From: Gammaproteobacteria bacterium
GTDB taxonomy: Bacteria; Pseudomonadota; Gammaproteobacteria; Steroidobacterales; Steroidobacteraceae
Reading direction: 5' to 3'
DNA: 64,000 nucleotides
NCBI GenBank assembly: GCA_025358295.1
Contig: JANYJY010000024.1
Location: 1-64,000 of the forward strand
Shown: one piece after another, positions 35,893-45,237 of the stretch
How the letters are laid out: each line of letters opens with the position of its first letter
How positions within the stretch are numbered: position 1 is the first letter of the stretch
Translations under genes and position numbers: made by a program
The notes under the pieces: generated by a model
What the model was told of the DNA's origin: nothing
What the model saw: only the letters and a program-made list of their open reading frames with translations
Database searches by the model: none

Positions 35893-36915
35893 ATGCATCC
35901 GCAACGACGACTGTTCTGGTTCCGCCGATTGGCACTGGCCGGCGCCCTGCTCGCAGCGGCAGTCGTCGTGCTTGGCGCCTGGGTGCGCCTCACCGATGCC
36001 GGCCTGGGATGCCCGGACTGGCCAGGCTGCTATGGCCATATTTACCCGAACGCCGGGCATTCAGCGCCTCAGTCCAGCGAGAGTTTCGCCAAGGCACTGC
36101 ATGAGATGATTCACCGGTATTTCGCCACCACCCTGGGCGCCATCATCACCAGCCTGCTGGTTTGGGCCGTAATATTCCGCCGGGATCGTGACCAGCCGCT
36201 GATTCCGGTTGCTTTACTATTTGTCGTCGTATGTCTGCAAGGTGCCCTGGGCGCTTTGACGGTGACGCTGCTGCTCAAGCCGCTGATCGTCACCGCGCAC
36301 TTATTAGGAGGTCTGACAACATTGGGACTTCTGTGGTGGCTGTCGCTGTCGCCGGACGCTCGGCCGCTCACGGATCGAGAGGCTGGGCTGCGCCTCTATG
36401 CGCTCATCGCTCTCGCCGCGATGATCTTGCAAATTGCTCTCGGCGGTTGGACGAGCACCAACTACGCCGCGGTCGCCTGCCCGGATTTCCCCACCTGCCA
36501 GCGCTCATGGTGGCCGGCCATGGATTATCGGGACGCCTTCGTATTGTGGCACGGAATTAAATTGGACTATGAAGGCGGCGTGCTCGCCAACCCCGCCCGC
36601 GTCGCGATTCACTTTACGCACCGACTGGGAGCGCTGGTGGCGGGCTCGATCTTGATCAGCCTGGGAGTCGCAGCAACCGCGATCGCCAAAAGTCCGCGTG
36701 TGAAGCGGGCCGGGCGACTGATTGCCGTCGCCGTCGTGCTGCAGATTTCAATCGGCATAGCCACCGTGCACTGGGGAGTACACCTGACGCTGGCGACTCT
36801 GCACAACGCAGGTGCCGCATTTCTGGTCATCAGCATGGCGACGCTGCTGCGTGCCCTGTGGCCGGCGCCCGCAGTCGGCATGGTACCCTTGCAGCATGCC
36901 GACCCTCCCCGATAA
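35893..36915 (+). CDS. ctaA: Heme A synthase
   Basis: 340-aa COX15/CtaA protein oxidising heme O to heme A. Eight helices with histidines in HEMIHRYFATTLG, HLLGGLTTLGLLWW, HFTHRLGALVAG and HNAGAAFLVISMATL. The N-terminal GAWVRLTDAGLGCPDWPGCYG is diagnostic. Its last 20 bases overlap ctaB. Confidence 0.97.
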   Translation: MHPQRRLFWFRRLALAGALLAAAVVVLGAWVRLTDAGLGCPDWPGCYGHIYPNAGHSAPQSSESFAKALHEMIHRYFATTLGAIITSLLVWAVIFRRDRDQPLIPVALLFVVVCLQGALGALTVTLLLKPLIVTAHLLGGLTTLGLLWWLSLSPDARPLTDREAGLRLYALIALAAMILQIALGGWTSTNYAAVACPDFPTCQRSWWPAMDYRDAFVLWHGIKLDYEGGVLANPARVAIHFTHRLGALVAGSILISLGVAATAIAKSPRVKRAGRLIAVAVVLQISIGIATVHWGVHLTLATLHNAGAAFLVISMATLLRALWPAPAVGMVPLQHADPPR

Positions 36916-37807
36916 CCCGCCCATTGACCTCGTCGGTACCAGCCGATGGCGAGACTTCTTGGAACTCACCAAGCCCAAGGTAAGCCTGCTGATAGTGTTC
37001 ACCGCGATCGTCGGCATGGTGTTGGCATCGCCCGGCATGGTGCCTCTGACCGCGTTGTTGTTCGGCACCATCGGCATTGCCTTGGCATCCGGCTCGGCGG
37101 CCGCCTTCAATCATGTGCTCGACCGCCGCATCGATGAACAGATGGCACGCACGCGCAGCCGTCCGTTGCCCACCGGCCATTTGCAGATGCGGCATGCCCT
37201 CGCGTTCGCCGCACTGCTGGCGCTCGCATCCATGCTGATACTGACGTTGCTCGTCAACACCCTCACCGCCGCTCTGACCTTTTGCTCCCTGATCGGCTAC
37301 GCCATGGTCTATACCATGTGGCTGAAGCGCGCCACACCGCAGAATATCGTGATCGGCGGAGCCGCCGGCGCCGCGCCGCCGATACTCGGTTGGGCTGCCG
37401 TCACCAATTCCATCGACCCGCACGCGCTGCTGTTGTTTCTGATTATTTTTACTTGGACCCCGCCGCACTTCTGGGCGTTGGCAATCGCGCGGCGCGACGA
37501 CTATGCCAAGGTGGGCATTCCCATGCTGCCAGTGACCCACGGCATCCCCTATACGCGCCTGCAGATTGTGCTCTATACCATTCTGCTGATTCTCACCACT
37601 CTGCTGCCGTATCTGACCGGCATGAGCGGATTCATCTATCTGCTCTCGGCGCTCGCTCTCAACGGCCGATTTCTCTATTATGTGCTGGCCCTGCAGCGCG
37701 GCCTGCGGCCGGAGCTGCCCATGCGCACCTTCAAATTCTCCATCACGTATTTGATGTTGCTGTTTGCGGCGCTGATTCTCGATCATTATTTCTTGTTCAA
37801 GGAATAA
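36896..37807 (+). CDS. ctaB: Protoheme IX farnesyltransferase (heme O synthase)
   Basis: 303-aa UbiA-fold enzyme farnesylating heme b to heme O. Motifs are LTKPKVSLLIVFTA, NHVLDRRIDEQMARTRSRPLP and the cytoplasmic loop TPPHFWALAIARRDDYAKVG. The ATG at 36896 is chosen; a longer frame from 36812 reads in an alternative frame of ctaA. Last gene of the oxidase cluster. A near-perfect palindrome (GACGTTTCCGCGGAACCGTC) follows it, but has no loop or U-tract. Confidence 0.96.
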   Translation: MPTLPDNPPIDLVGTSRWRDFLELTKPKVSLLIVFTAIVGMVLASPGMVPLTALLFGTIGIALASGSAAAFNHVLDRRIDEQMARTRSRPLPTGHLQMRHALAFAALLALASMLILTLLVNTLTAALTFCSLIGYAMVYTMWLKRATPQNIVIGGAAGAAPPILGWAAVTNSIDPHALLLFLIIFTWTPPHFWALAIARRDDYAKVGIPMLPVTHGIPYTRLQIVLYTILLILTTLLPYLTGMSGFIYLLSALALNGRFLYYVLALQRGLRPELPMRTFKFSITYLMLLFAALILDHYFLFKE

Positions 37808-37843
37808 TACGCGACGTTTCCGCGGAACCGTCAGTGCCCCGGT

Positions 37844-40009
37844 CTATGCCTTAGACAATGGATGCGCCGAGATCGGCAGCGATCGCAGGCGCTTGCCCGT
37901 GGCCGCAAAAATCGCATTGCAAAGCGACGGCGCCACCAAAGGCACTCCGGCTTCGCCGATGCCTCCTGGCGCTGCGTCGCTGTCCAGCAAGTGCACATCG
38001 AGTTCCGGCAATTCGTTGTTGCGCAGCAGGCGATAGTTGTTGAAATTGGTCTGCTGCACTCGGCCGCCGACCAAGGTCACCTCGCCCCAAAGCGCGGCCG
38101 ACAGACCGAACACAATGCCGCTTTCAATCTGCGATTCCACGATGCGCGGATTGACCATCTGGCCGCAGTCGACGACACAAGTGATCTTGTGCACTTTGAT
38201 CACGCCGTCCACGATCGAAATCTCCGTGACTTGTGCCACGTGAGTCGTGTATCCCTCCATCAGAGCGATGCCCTGGTATCGGCCGGCGGGCGCCTTGCCC
38301 CAGGCGGCACGCTCGGCGGCCGCTTGCAGTACGCGACGCTGCCGTGGCTTCTTGGCCAATTGCTGCAGGCGGAAATCGTAGGGATTCTTACCGGCCAGCG
38401 TGGCCATCTCATCCATGAAGCTTTCGATGACGAAAACATTCGGTGCATGGCTCACCGACCGCATGTAGCCTACGTCGATGCCGATTTCCTGCCGTGAATA
38501 ACTCACGGCGAGATTCGGGACATCGTAAAGATTATTGACCGCCGCCTCGATCACCGAGTCGTCCACGCCTTTGACGGGTGGGAACATGCGGGCGGTGATC
38601 GACGGACTGGTGATATGCAGTTTCCATGCGATGAGCTTTCCTTCCGCATCGAGGCCGCCGCTGACCTCCTCATAGGCAGGCGGACGATAGGTGTCGTGGG
38701 TCATGTCATCTTCGCGCGTCCAGATGACTTTGACCGGGACTCCAAGCGCCTTTGAGGCCTCGACGGCAGCGGGAATGAAATCGATATCCAGACGCCGGCC
38801 GAATCCGCCGCCGATCAAGGTCGTAAATACTCGGACCTGTGCCGGCGGCAGGCCCGCCGCTGTTGCTGCCGTGGTCTGCGCGATCTGTTGCACCTGCGTA
38901 CCCACGTACAAGTCGCAGCCGTTCGCTTTGACGTCGGCGGTGCAATTCATGGGTTCCATGGTCGCGTGTGCCAGCAGCGGCAAGTAGTAGGCCGCACTCA
39001 ATTGCTGTTTGGCTGACTTCAGAGCATCGTCCACGTGGCCATCGTTGCGCGCGGATAGTCCGGGGCCTGCCGCTGCGGTGGTTTTCAGCAGAGCATGGAT
39101 GGTCGCGTTGTCGAGGCGCGCGTTCGGGCCTGCATCCCAGGTGATGAGCAATGCGCCGCGCGCTTTCAAGGCCTGCCAGAAATGGTCAGCCGCGACCAGC
39201 ACTCCGCTGGACGTGGTCATGACCTTGCGCACGCCCGGCATTTTTTCGGCGGCGCTCGAATCCAAACTCTTCACTTTGCCGCCCAGCACGGGACTTTGAG
39301 CGAGCACGGCATGCAGCATGCCGGGCAGTTTCACATCCATGCCGAACTCAGCGCTGCCGTCGATCTTAGCGGGGGTATCGAGGCGCAGTCTCGACTTGCC
39401 GATGATCTGGAAAGCAGTCCTGGGCTTCAGTTTCACATCTTTAGGGACGGGGAGTTTCGCCGCAGCATCCGCCAGCTCGCCGTAGGTAAACACCTTGCCC
39501 TGGGGGCCGACAACCGTGCCGTTCTTGACCTGGCATTGCGCGGGATCGATGTGCCAGCGCTGCGCGGCGGCCGCGACCAGCATGGTGCGCGCGGTTGCGC
39601 CGGCCATGCGTAGCTTCTCCCAGGCATCCTGAACGCTGTTGCTGGTGCCGGTCACCTGGCCGCCGTTGCCGGGATTGATGTAGGCATCGCCCACCGGCGC
39701 GGCCTCAAGTCGTACGACATCGATATTGATGTCCAATTCCTCGGCCAACAGCATCGGCAATGCCGTGTACACGCCCTGACCCATTTCGGAGCGATCGACG
39801 ATAACGGTAATTGAATTGTCACGTGCGATTTTCAGCCACGCATTGATCTGCGCCGTCGCGCGGCCGGCAGGGGCCGTCGCGCCGGTATCGGCCGTTGAAC
39901 TGGATATTGCGCGAGAACCGGGCAGCGTCAGCGCCAGCACCAAGCCACTGCCGACGGTGGCCGCGGCATTCAAGAAATCGCGTCGAGTCAAGTCGTCAGC
40001 CGGCTTCAC
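37844..40009 (-). CDS. Molybdenum hydroxylase large subunit (isoquinoline 1-oxidoreductase beta-like)
   Basis: 721-aa molybdopterin-binding subunit of the xanthine dehydrogenase family. A Tat signal, [15 protein letters not shown], lies at residues 8-22, so it is exported folded. Family segments include [16 protein letters not shown]-like [29 protein letters not shown] and a C-terminal [20 protein letters not shown] with the catalytic Glu. The start is set at the GTG at 40007-40009, which overlaps the small-subunit stop as GTGA. Substrate unknown; aldehyde or N-heterocycle are the family options. No accessory cofactor genes adjoin. Confidence 0.9.
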   Translation of the reverse strand: MKPADDLTRRDFLNAAATVGSGLVLALTLPGSRAISSSTADTGATAPAGRATAQINAWLKIARDNSITVIVDRSEMGQGVYTALPMLLAEELDINIDVVRLEAAPVGDAYINPGNGGQVTGTSNSVQDAWEKLRMAGATARTMLVAAAAQRWHIDPAQCQVKNGTVVGPQGKVFTYGELADAAAKLPVPKDVKLKPRTAFQIIGKSRLRLDTPAKIDGSAEFGMDVKLPGMLHAVLAQSPVLGGKVKSLDSSAAEKMPGVRKVMTTSSGVLVAADHFWQALKARGALLITWDAGPNARLDNATIHALLKTTAAAGPGLSARNDGHVDDALKSAKQQLSAAYYLPLLAHATMEPMNCTADVKANGCDLYVGTQVQQIAQTTAATAAGLPPAQVRVFTTLIGGGFGRRLDIDFIPAAVEASKALGVPVKVIWTREDDMTHDTYRPPAYEEVSGGLDAEGKLIAWKLHITSPSITARMFPPVKGVDDSVIEAAVNNLYDVPNLAVSYSRQEIGIDVGYMRSVSHAPNVFVIESFMDEMATLAGKNPYDFRLQQLAKKPRQRRVLQAAAERAAWGKAPAGRYQGIALMEGYTTHVAQVTEISIVDGVIKVHKITCVVDCGQMVNPRIVESQIESGIVFGLSAALWGEVTLVGGRVQQTNFNNYRLLRNNELPELDVHLLDSDAAPGGIGEAGVPLVAPSLCNAIFAATGKRLRSLPISAHPLSKA

Positions 40010-40476
40010 TTCGCCACGCTCTGGTCGAGCAATTCCGCCGCGCGGTGGATGGCCTTGCGGATTCTGGGGTAGGTGCCGCAACGGCAGATATTCCCCGACA
40101 TGGCCGCATCGATGTCGGCATCGTCCGGCTTAGGGTTTGTTTTGAGCAGGGCGACCGCGGACATGATTTGTCCCGACTGACAGTAGCCGCATTGAGGCAC
40201 GTCGATTTCGAGCCAGGCCATTTGCACCGCGTGACTGCGATCTTTGGACAGCCCTTCAATCGTCGTGATGGACTTGCCCGCCACCGCGCTCAAGGGCAGC
40301 ACGCAGGAACGAGTTGCGGCGCCATCGATATGCACGGTGCAGGCGCCGCACAAGGCCATACCGCAACCGAACTTGGTGCCGGTCATGCCTAAGTGATCGC
40401 GCAATACCCAGAGCAGCGGGGTGTCCGGCTCAGCGTCGACGTTAATTATTTGATTGTTGACGTTGATTGTTGTCAT
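40006..40476 (-). CDS. Molybdenum hydroxylase small subunit, 2Fe-2S protein
   Basis: 156-aa ferredoxin-type subunit. The plant-type cluster is bound by C38, C43, C46 and C58 ([17 protein letters not shown]), the second cluster by C96, C99, C131 and C133 ([10 protein letters not shown] and CRCGTYPRI). It resembles isoquinoline 1-oxidoreductase alpha chain. No Tat signal of its own, so it would be carried out by the large subunit. Ninety-one bases separate it from the divergent permease gene. Confidence 0.93.
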   Translation of the reverse strand: MTTINVNNQIINVDAEPDTPLLWVLRDHLGMTGTKFGCGMALCGACTVHIDGAATRSCVLPLSAVAGKSITTIEGLSKDRSHAVQMAWLEIDVPQCGYCQSGQIMSAVALLKTNPKPDDADIDAAMSGNICRCGTYPRIRKAIHRAAELLDQSVAK

Positions 40477-40567
40477 TGCGGTTCCGCCGACGAGTCTACC
40501 GGGGAGACAATGGTACGCGTCTCGAGCTGTTTTTAGGAGTCGCCCGGAGTAATGCTACGATAGCGCC

Positions 40568-41629
40568 GTGGCGACCCAATCTAGCTTTTATCCGCGTGTT
40601 TTCGCGCTGGTGGTTGCCGCCGTCCTGGGTTATGCACTGGTCCTTATTTTTGTGCCATTCATCCGGCCGCTGGTGTGGGCAGGCTTTCTGGCGTTCCTCC
40701 TCTACCCGATCAACCTGCGCTTGCGCCGTCGCTTCTCGGGCAGGGGATCCGCGGCTGGGGTGCTGACGATTCTGGCGCCTGTCACCATCCTGCTGCCCTT
40801 GAGCGCTCTGTCGATCGACTTCGCCGAGCAAATCGCGACGCTCATACAGAAGCTACAGAAGTCCGCAGCCGCGCTCGACATCAAATCCCTGTCGGATTTA
40901 CAGCAATTCCCATGGATTGCGCGGATCAATGAATGGCTGTCCGCGCACACCGGCGTTTCCGCGGAGCAACTTCAGTCATGGCTGGTGTCGGGCACGAGCG
41001 ATGTGCTGAAAAGTGCGGCAAGCCTGGGGGGTGGTTTTTTTCTCGGCGCCCTGGGCTCGCTGGTTGGATTCGCGATCATGCTGTTTCTGCTATTTTTCTT
41101 TCTGCGCGACGGCGACGGCATGCTCGCCCGCGCGCGTTCGCTCATACCCCTGGACGAAGCGCGCAAGGAGCGGCTGTTCAATCAATTGGGCGGCGTCACC
41201 CGCGCCATCGTGATCGGAACCAGCGTGACGGCCATTTTGCAGGGCATATTGGTAGGCATTGGGTTCACGATTGCCGGCCTGGCCTCGCCGGTGGTCTTCG
41301 GCGTGCTGGCGGCACTGCTATCCATGCTGCCGGTGGGCGGCTCGGCGTTGGTCTGGGGGCCCGCCGCGATCTTGCTGTTTATCGAAGGCCGTTGGGGAAT
41401 GGGCGTATTCATGTTGGTGTGGGGATGCGTCCTGGGCGGCTTGGACAATGTCTTGCGTCCCATGCTGATCTCCGGACGAGCGAGGATTTCGTCATTGGCG
41501 GTGTTCATCGGCGTCCTAGGGGGAATCCCGGCCTTTGGCGCAATCGGCGTGATTGCCGGCCCCGTGGTGCTTTCTCTGGTGCTTGCACTGATTGAATTTG
41601 CCGAGGAAAGCCGCCAGCGAGTTTCCTGA
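40568..41629 (+). CDS. AI-2E/PerM-family membrane permease
   Basis: 353-aa integral membrane protein with about eight helices and the family segments LFFFLRDGDGML and GGLDNVLRPMLISGRARISSL. Family members include autoinducer-2 exporters and ion exchangers; substrate cannot be told here. GTG start. An extended -10-like TGCTACGAT ends six bases before the GTG, so a leaderless transcript is possible. Confidence 0.9.
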   Translation: MATQSSFYPRVFALVVAAVLGYALVLIFVPFIRPLVWAGFLAFLLYPINLRLRRRFSGRGSAAGVLTILAPVTILLPLSALSIDFAEQIATLIQKLQKSAAALDIKSLSDLQQFPWIARINEWLSAHTGVSAEQLQSWLVSGTSDVLKSAASLGGGFFLGALGSLVGFAIMLFLLFFFLRDGDGMLARARSLIPLDEARKERLFNQLGGVTRAIVIGTSVTAILQGILVGIGFTIAGLASPVVFGVLAALLSMLPVGGSALVWGPAAILLFIEGRWGMGVFMLVWGCVLGGLDNVLRPMLISGRARISSLAVFIGVLGGIPAFGAIGVIAGPVVLSLVLALIEFAEESRQRVS

Positions 41630-41679
41630 CGTTCCAAAGGGCTGCAAGGGCCCCGGGCTACAGTACAATCCGCGCCCTT

Positions 41680-43851
41680 ATGGACGTATCTCACCTTCTC
41701 GATGGACTCAACGACGACCAGCGCCAGGCGGTAGCCTCGCCGCTGGGAGCCGCCCTGGTATTGGCCGGCGCCGGCAGCGGCAAGACCCGGGTCTTGGTAC
41801 ATCGCGTGGCATGGTTGATTCAGATCGAAGGGGCCTCGCCGAACAGCATTCTTGCGGTCACGTTCACCAATAAGGCCGCGGCTGAAATGCGCGGCCGTAT
41901 CGAAACCCTGCTGGGATTGCCGGGCGGCGCCATGTGGCTGGGGACCTTTCACGGGCTGGCGCACCGGCTGCTGCGCATCCATTGGCGCGAGGCGGACCTG
42001 CCGCAGAGCTTTCAGATTCTCGATTCCGAGGACCAAGCGCGCCTCTTGCGCAAGGTCTTGAAGGCGCTCGACCTCGACGATACACGCTGGATACCCCGCG
42101 AAATTCTCTGGTTCATCAATGCCCAGAAAGATGAGGGCCATCGAGCCAAGCACATCAAAGACGACGGCGATCCGACCCGCCGTCAACTGATCAAAATCTA
42201 CCAGGCATATGAAGAAGCCTGCCGGCGCGCCGGGGTGGTGGATTTCGCCGAACTGCTGCTGCGTGCCTATGAATTGTGGCGCGACAATCCCTCTCTGCTG
42301 GAGCACTACCGCACGCGCTTTCGCCACGTGCTGGTAGACGAATTCCAGGATACCAATGCGATTCAATACAAATGGCTGACGCTGCTGGCTGGCCCCGAAG
42401 GCCTGCCCTTCGTGGTCGGCGACGATGATCAATCCATCTACCGCTGGCGCGGAGCGCGGGTGGAGAATCTACAGCAGTTTCGCCGCGACTTCCCCAAGGC
42501 GGTGCTGTACAAGCTGGAACAGAACTATCGTTCCACCGGCATTATTCTGAAGGCGGCGAATGCGCTGATCTCGAACAACGGCGGCCGCCTCGGCAAGACG
42601 CTGTGGACAAGCGGTGAGGACGGCGAGCGCGTCAAGCTGTATGCGGCTTTCAATGAGCGCGACGAAGCTGATTTCGTGGTCAATCGCATACGCGAATGGG
42701 TGGCGCGCAGCGGCGCGCGCCGTGAGGTCGCCGTGCTGTACCGCTCGAACGCACAGTCGCGAGTATTCGAAGAGGCCTTTCTCAATGCCCGTATGCCGTA
42801 TCGGGTGTATGGCGGATTACGATTCTTCGAGCGCGCGGAAATCAAGGATGCGCTCGGCTATCTGCGGCTGATCGCGAGCCGGGCCGACGATACGTCTTTC
42901 GAACGCGTGGTGAATCTGCCGGTACGCGGCATCGGCAATAAGACCATGGACACGGTGCGTGACTTGGCGAGGGGCCAGTCAACCTCGCTGTGGAACGGTG
43001 CAATGAGCTGCATACAAAGCGGGCTTCCACAGCGGGCGGCCGTCGCCCTGCAGGCGTTTCTGACGCTGATCGACAAATTGGCGGGCGAAGTGCAGGGCTT
43101 GGAACTGCACGAGCAAGTCGATCATGTCATTCAAATGAGCGGATTGATCGAGCACTTCAAGAAAGAGAAGGGCGAGCGGGGCGAAGCGCGAATCGAGAAT
43201 TTGCTGGAACTCGTCAGCGCGGCGCGCGGCTTCTCACCGGAGTCCGATGCCGAGAGCGAGTTATCGCCGCTCGAATCCTTTTTGGCGCACGCGGTGCTGG
43301 AGTCGGGCGAGGGTCAAGCCGACCCCTATGACGATTGCGTGCAGATGATGACCCTACATTCGGCCAAGGGTCTGGAATTCCCGGTAGTGTTTCTTACCGG
43401 CATGGAAGACGGCTTGTTTCCGCATCAGCGTTCGGTGGGCGACTTGGCCAGCCTCGAGGAGGAACGCCGCCTGTGCTATGTCGGCACCACTCGGGCCATG
43501 CGCCAGCTGTACATCACCTATGCAGAACAGCGCCGGCTGTACGGCGTCGACACCTATGGTCAACCATCGCGCTTCATCGGCGAGTTGCCGGCCGAATTGG
43601 TCGAGGAAATCCGACCACGCCTGCAGGTGTCCAGGCCGGTGTTCGTCAAGCGCGGCGGCAGTTCCAGCCTGGAAGAGTCGCCGGCCCCCTCCATGCGCAT
43701 GGGCAGCCGGGTCAGACACTCGAAATTCGGCGATGGGGTGGTGCTCAACTTCGAGGGCAATGGACCGCATGCCCGAATCCAGGTCAATTTCGAGAGCCAA
43801 GGCACTAAATGGCTGATGCTGTCCTACGCCAATCTGGTCCGTGTAGAGTAA
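41680..43851 (+). CDS. uvrD: DNA helicase II (UvrD)
   Basis: 723-aa superfamily 1A helicase for excision and mismatch repair. Walker A GAGSGKTRVLVHR, motif Ia TFTNKAAAEMRGR, Walker B VDEFQDTN, motif III GDDDQSIYRWRGA, motif V LHSAKGLEFPVVFL and motif VI RLCYVGTTRAM. The C-terminal Tudor-like tail SRVRHSKFGDGVVLNFEG favours UvrD over Rep. A TACAAT -10-like box lies ten bases before the ATG. No LexA-type CTGT-N8-ACAG site is visible upstream. Confidence 0.97.
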   Translation: MDVSHLLDGLNDDQRQAVASPLGAALVLAGAGSGKTRVLVHRVAWLIQIEGASPNSILAVTFTNKAAAEMRGRIETLLGLPGGAMWLGTFHGLAHRLLRIHWREADLPQSFQILDSEDQARLLRKVLKALDLDDTRWIPREILWFINAQKDEGHRAKHIKDDGDPTRRQLIKIYQAYEEACRRAGVVDFAELLLRAYELWRDNPSLLEHYRTRFRHVLVDEFQDTNAIQYKWLTLLAGPEGLPFVVGDDDQSIYRWRGARVENLQQFRRDFPKAVLYKLEQNYRSTGIILKAANALISNNGGRLGKTLWTSGEDGERVKLYAAFNERDEADFVVNRIREWVARSGARREVAVLYRSNAQSRVFEEAFLNARMPYRVYGGLRFFERAEIKDALGYLRLIASRADDTSFERVVNLPVRGIGNKTMDTVRDLARGQSTSLWNGAMSCIQSGLPQRAAVALQAFLTLIDKLAGEVQGLELHEQVDHVIQMSGLIEHFKKEKGERGEARIENLLELVSAARGFSPESDAESELSPLESFLAHAVLESGEGQADPYDDCVQMMTLHSAKGLEFPVVFLTGMEDGLFPHQRSVGDLASLEEERRLCYVGTTRAMRQLYITYAEQRRLYGVDTYGQPSRFIGELPAELVEEIRPRLQVSRPVFVKRGGSSSLEESPAPSMRMGSRVRHSKFGDGVVLNFEGNGPHARIQVNFESQGTKWLMLSYANLVRVE

Positions 43852-43860
43852 CCTTACGCC

Positions 43861-45237
43861 GTGAAAATCATCATTTTGGGCGCAGGACAAGTCGGCCGCA
43901 CGGCGGCGTACCACCTCTCTCGGGAGGAAGCCAATGACGTCACCGTCATCGACAGCGACGAGGAGATTTTGCGGGATTTGCAAGATCGGCTCGATATTCG
44001 TACGGTGAACGGCAATGCGGCGAGTCCGCGCGTCCTCGAAGCGGCCGGAATTGCTTCCACGGATATTCTCGTCGCTCTGACCAATAGCGACGAGGTCAAC
44101 ATGCTGGCGTGCCACATCGCGTGGACGTTGTATCGCACCCCGAAGAAAATCGCGCGCGTGCGTTCCGCCGACTTCACCGAGCGCGACAAGCTGTTCAGCG
44201 AGAATGGGCTCGCCGTCGATGTCTGGATCAGCCCCGAGCAGTTGGTGACCGAATATGTGGCGCGCCTGATCCGCTATCCCGGCGCCTTGCAGGTGTTGGA
44301 CTTCGCCGACGGCCGGGTGCGCTTGGTGGGCATCCGCGCCTTGCAAGGCGGGCCTTTGGTGGGTCAGGCGCTGCGCACCCTGCGCGAGCACATTCCGACC
44401 GCCGACGCCCGGGTGGCCGCTATTTACAGAGCCGGCAAGAGCGTCAAGCCGGAAGGGGACACCGTGGTCGAGGACGGCGATGAGGTGTTTTTCCTGGCGG
44501 CACGCAAGGATATTCGCATCGTCATGAAGGAGATGCGCCGCGAAGAGGCGCCGGCGCGCCGCGTCGTCATCGCCGGCGGCGGCAATATCGGCGTCCGCTT
44601 GGCGAGCGAATTGGAAGACAAAAATCAGGTCAAGCTCATCGAGCGCGACGGCAAGCGGGCAAGAAAGGTCTCGGAACAACTGAAGAGCACTACGGTGCTG
44701 CACGGCGATGCGGCCGATGAGGAATTACTGCTCGAGGAGAACATCGACAGTGCGGATATATTCGTCGCACTGACCAACTCCGAGGAGGCGAATATTCTCT
44801 CGGCCATGCTGGCGAAGCGCCTGGGTGCTCACAAGGTTATGGCCTTGATCAACAAGCCGTCCTATGCCGAGCTGATCGAAAGCGGCTCGATCGATGTCGC
44901 CATTTCGCCGCAGACCGTGACCATCGGTTCGTTGCTCGCGCATGTGCGGCGCGGCGACGTGGTGCGGGTGCACTCGCTACGACGCGGCGCAGCCGAAGCA
45001 CTCGAGGTCGTGGTTCACGGCGATGCCGACAGCTCGAAAGTTATCGGCCGCCGCATTGAGGATATTGCCCTGCCGGAAGGAACGACGCTGGGTGCCGTGG
45101 TCCGCGGCGAGGACGTCATCATTGCGCATCACGACACGACGGTGCAGCCGGACGATCACCTGATCCTGTTTTTGACGGATCGGCGGCATATCGAAGCCGT
45201 CGAGAAACTGTTCCAAGGCTCCGCTTCCTTCTTGTGA
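43861..45237 (+). CDS. trkA: Trk potassium uptake regulatory protein TrkA
   Basis: 458-aa peripheral subunit gating TrkH. Two RCK_N nucleotide-binding domains (IIILGAGQVGRTAAYHL and VVIAGGGNIGVRLASEL), each followed by an RCK_C domain. GTG start 9 nt after uvrD. Its stop overlaps the trkH start as GTGA, so the two are translationally coupled. Confidence 0.97.
   Translation: MKIIILGAGQVGRTAAYHLSREEANDVTVIDSDEEILRDLQDRLDIRTVNGNAASPRVLEAAGIASTDILVALTNSDEVNMLACHIAWTLYRTPKKIARVRSADFTERDKLFSENGLAVDVWISPEQLVTEYVARLIRYPGALQVLDFADGRVRLVGIRALQGGPLVGQALRTLREHIPTADARVAAIYRAGKSVKPEGDTVVEDGDEVFFLAARKDIRIVMKEMRREEAPARRVVIAGGGNIGVRLASELEDKNQVKLIERDGKRARKVSEQLKSTTVLHGDAADEELLLEENIDSADIFVALTNSEEANILSAMLAKRLGAHKVMALINKPSYAELIESGSIDVAISPQTVTIGSLLAHVRRGDVVRVHSLRRGAAEALEVVVHGDADSSKVIGRRIEDIALPEGTTLGAVVRGEDVIIAHHDTTVQPDDHLILFLTDRRHIEAVEKLFQGSASFL

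Noticed and set aside
37810-37832. Terminator after ctaB
   Set aside because: The palindrome around TTCCGCGGAA has a mismatch, no loop and no T-run, so it cannot be called a terminator.
41630-41679. LexA (SOS) box upstream of uvrD
   Set aside because: No CTGT-N8-ACAG palindrome is present in the gap; only a TACAAT -10-like box is visible.
41182-42432. 416-codon minus-strand frame opposite the permease gene and uvrD
   Set aside because: Antisense shadow with no motif; both plus-strand genes are unambiguous.
43354-44703. 449-codon minus-strand frame opposite uvrD and trkA
   Set aside because: Composition is that of an antisense shadow (rich in His, Arg, Gln) and it covers two clear genes.
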